A stretch of 64,000 bases of DNA, from NCBI GenBank assembly GCA_045403155.1, contig JAXIPB010000013.1, forward strand, positions 8,259 through 72,258. The letters run 5' to 3'. This DNA is from JAXIPB01 sp045403155 (lineage in GTDB: Bacteria; Actinomycetota; Actinomycetes; Mycobacteriales; Micromonosporaceae). Shown here in pieces: positions 62,896-64,000 of the stretch. Within the stretch, counting starts at the first letter, position 1. Every line of letters begins with the position of its first letter. Under the pieces are notes generated by a model, which was given only the letters and a program-made list of their open reading frames with translations, searched no databases and was not told the DNA's origin. The position numbers and the translations under genes were made by a program.

Positions 62896-63039
62896 ACAAG
62901 CATCGCGAACGGCTCGGCGGCACGCTCTCTGCATGGTTGCGGGCGAGACCGGTCCCTTGTTGCCGGCGACATGCTGGCCGTCGAACCTGGCGAAGCGCTG
63001 TGGGCTAACCAGGGCGTCGATCTGCATGGCGCAGTCGCG

Positions 63040-64000
63040 CTACGGGTCGGGCTCGCGTGGGTGCGCCGGGTCGCCGCGTCTGGTGTGTGGTCCGATGAAT
63101 GGCTGACTCGGTCCCAGCGGGTGCGGTGTTCCGTCGGGTCGGTAGACGTGGAGTTCGCCGGTGGCGGGGTCGAGTTTGATCCGCCACCGTCCTTCGTGGA
63201 CCCGGCTGTGATGGTAACGACAGAGCAGGAGCAGTTCATCGACGTCGGTCCGGCCGCCGAGGTACCAGGGCACGAGGTGGTGGCCGTCTGTCCAGGCCGC
63301 GGGGACGTCGCAGCCGGGCCAGCGGCAGCCGCGGTCGCGGGCGTGCAGGGCCTTGCGGATCCAGGGCGGCACGATCCGGTGCGCCCGGCCCACCTCAAGC
63401 GGCAGCCCGGTCGCGGGATCCAAGATGGCCCGCCATACCTCGCAGTCACAACTGATTCGCTGAGCCAACTCGGGTGATATCTCGCCCACCCAGCCCATCC
63501 ACGGCGGCTCGGGCAGCGCGGGCACCCCGGCCGCGGCGAGCGGATCGGCGCCGCCGCCAGGCCCGATACCGTCGGCGGTGCCGGGGTGATCGTCGGTGCC
63601 AGCCTTGCCGCATCCGCCGCTCCCGGAGGTGGGATCCGGCTGCCGGGTCGGCCGCGGCGGCGAAGCCTCGCCCTCACCGTCGGACGGGGCGGGGTGGCCG
63701 AGGAGCATGTCGGGGGTGATGAGCAGGCCGACCTGGGGCCGGACCCCGCCGATGGTGGGCAGCTGGCCCCGGGCGAGGTGCAGCCGGGCCAGTTCGGCCA
63801 GGGCGTCGGCGCGGCGCTGGCCGGGGGTGCGCAGGTCCTTGCCGGCCGGGGGTTTCATCAACGCGTACAGCGCGGTGTGCAGGGCGGTGCCGGCCTCCGG
63901 GTCGAGCCGCCCACGTAGGTAGATCATGGCGCCGACCCGGGACAGGGTCACCTCCCGTTTGGCGAAGTCGCCATCCGGGTCCGGGGGTTTGCCGTCCGGG
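63040..64000 (-). CDS. DUF222/HNH endonuclease (5' end beyond the window)
   Basis: The frame runs open to base 64000, so the N-terminus is outside; 320 residues are visible. The first part is the end of the DUF222 region (GRLDPEAGTALHTALYALM, PTIGGVRPQVGLLITPDM). A Pro/Gly/Asp-rich linker follows, then the HNH module: CRWPGCDVPAAWTDGHHLVP, then LLLLCRYHHSRVHEGRW. The paired Cys around the HH core bind zinc. These nucleases occur in many copies in actinomycete genomes and are often linked to mobile DNA; the target is unknown. The 144 bp between this gene and the permease stump hold nothing recognisable. Confidence 0.93.
   Translation of the reverse strand, partial: PDGKPPDPDGDFAKREVTLSRVGAMIYLRGRLDPEAGTALHTALYALMKPPAGKDLRTPGQRRADALAELARLHLARGQLPTIGGVRPQVGLLITPDMLLGHPAPSDGEGEASPPRPTRQPDPTSGSGGCGKAGTDDHPGTADGIGPGGGADPLAAAGVPALPEPPWMGWVGEISPELAQRISCDCEVWRAILDPATGLPLEVGRAHRIVPPWIRKALHARDRGCRWPGCDVPAAWTDGHHLVPWYLGGRTDVDELLLLCRYHHSRVHEGRWRIKLDPATGELHVYRPDGTPHPLGPSQPFIGPHTRRGDPAHPREPDP

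Noticed and set aside
62736..63677. Long upstream extension of the response-regulator frame
   Set aside because: The receiver domain starts at 62735; the extension is Arg/Pro/Ser-rich and antisense-like to the HNH region in another phase.

Overview
The window is high-GC DNA with dense genes on both strands and the strong third-position G/C bias of an actinomycete. The gene families agree: LAL- and SARP-type regulators, SigE-like ECF sigma factors, a helicase-associated-domain protein, a DUF222-HNH nuclease, an F420-type luciferase-like oxidoreductase, an Eis-like acetyltransferase and a PadR-HAAS pair. A Micromonosporales-like soil actinomycete fits, but genus cannot be fixed from this window. 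No rRNA, tRNA, CRISPR array, insertion sequence or replication origin was seen. The ends cut a sensor kinase (left) and an HNH nuclease (right).

Layout. 1-7.5 kb: two-component pair, ABC exporter, glyoxalase-fold protein, aminopeptidase N and an XRE/membrane-protein pair. 7.6-13.9 kb: a frameshifted SARP-type regulator behind a methyltransferase, an NlpC/P60 cell-wall hydrolase, an Arg-rich small protein, a secreted CAP-domain protein and the 3' stump of a penicillin acylase. 13.9-18.1 kb: ECF sigma factor with a membrane partner, and a large class A penicillin-binding protein with an unusual Ala/Arg-rich cytoplasmic arm. 18.3-27 kb: LAL regulator and haloperoxidase-like protein, a protein built from seven exact 17-residue repeats, an Eis-like protein, a coiled-coil protein, a membrane protein and a winged-helix protein. 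27.2-34.5 kb: DMT transporter, then a defence-like island (RHH/PIN module, GmrSD-like protein, helicase-associated-domain protein, RHH/RelE module). 34.9-43.1 kb: second sigma factor/partner pair, a second LAL regulator paralogous to the first, a lipoprotein, PadR-HAAS, a collapsed chitinase and membrane proteins. 43.2-47.8 kb: a compact operon of a membrane alpha/beta hydrolase, a gluzincin protease and a ComEC-like metallo-beta-lactamase. 48.1-57.2 kb: small conserved proteins, a phosphoesterase, membrane proteins, a TPR-LuxR regulator, a luciferase-like oxidoreductase and a NarL-type two-component pair. 57.4-64 kb: ABC-2 efflux pair, Ser/Thr kinase, secreted lipoprotein, a PhoR/PhoP-like pair whose regulator is broken by frameshifts, and the HNH nuclease.

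How it works together. Much of the region is regulation and envelope work. The clearest regulatory link is an approximately 80-bp non-coding element found twice: before the haloperoxidase-like gene (directly after LAL regulator 1) and before a hypothetical gene at 48.1 kb, next to the divergent three-hydrolase operon. That suggests a shared regulon. The best candidates for undescribed biology are the three-hydrolase operon, the 17-residue repeat protein and this shared element. The window also shows decay: three gene stumps and at least two genes with single-base frameshifts, which could be real or could be assembly errors.
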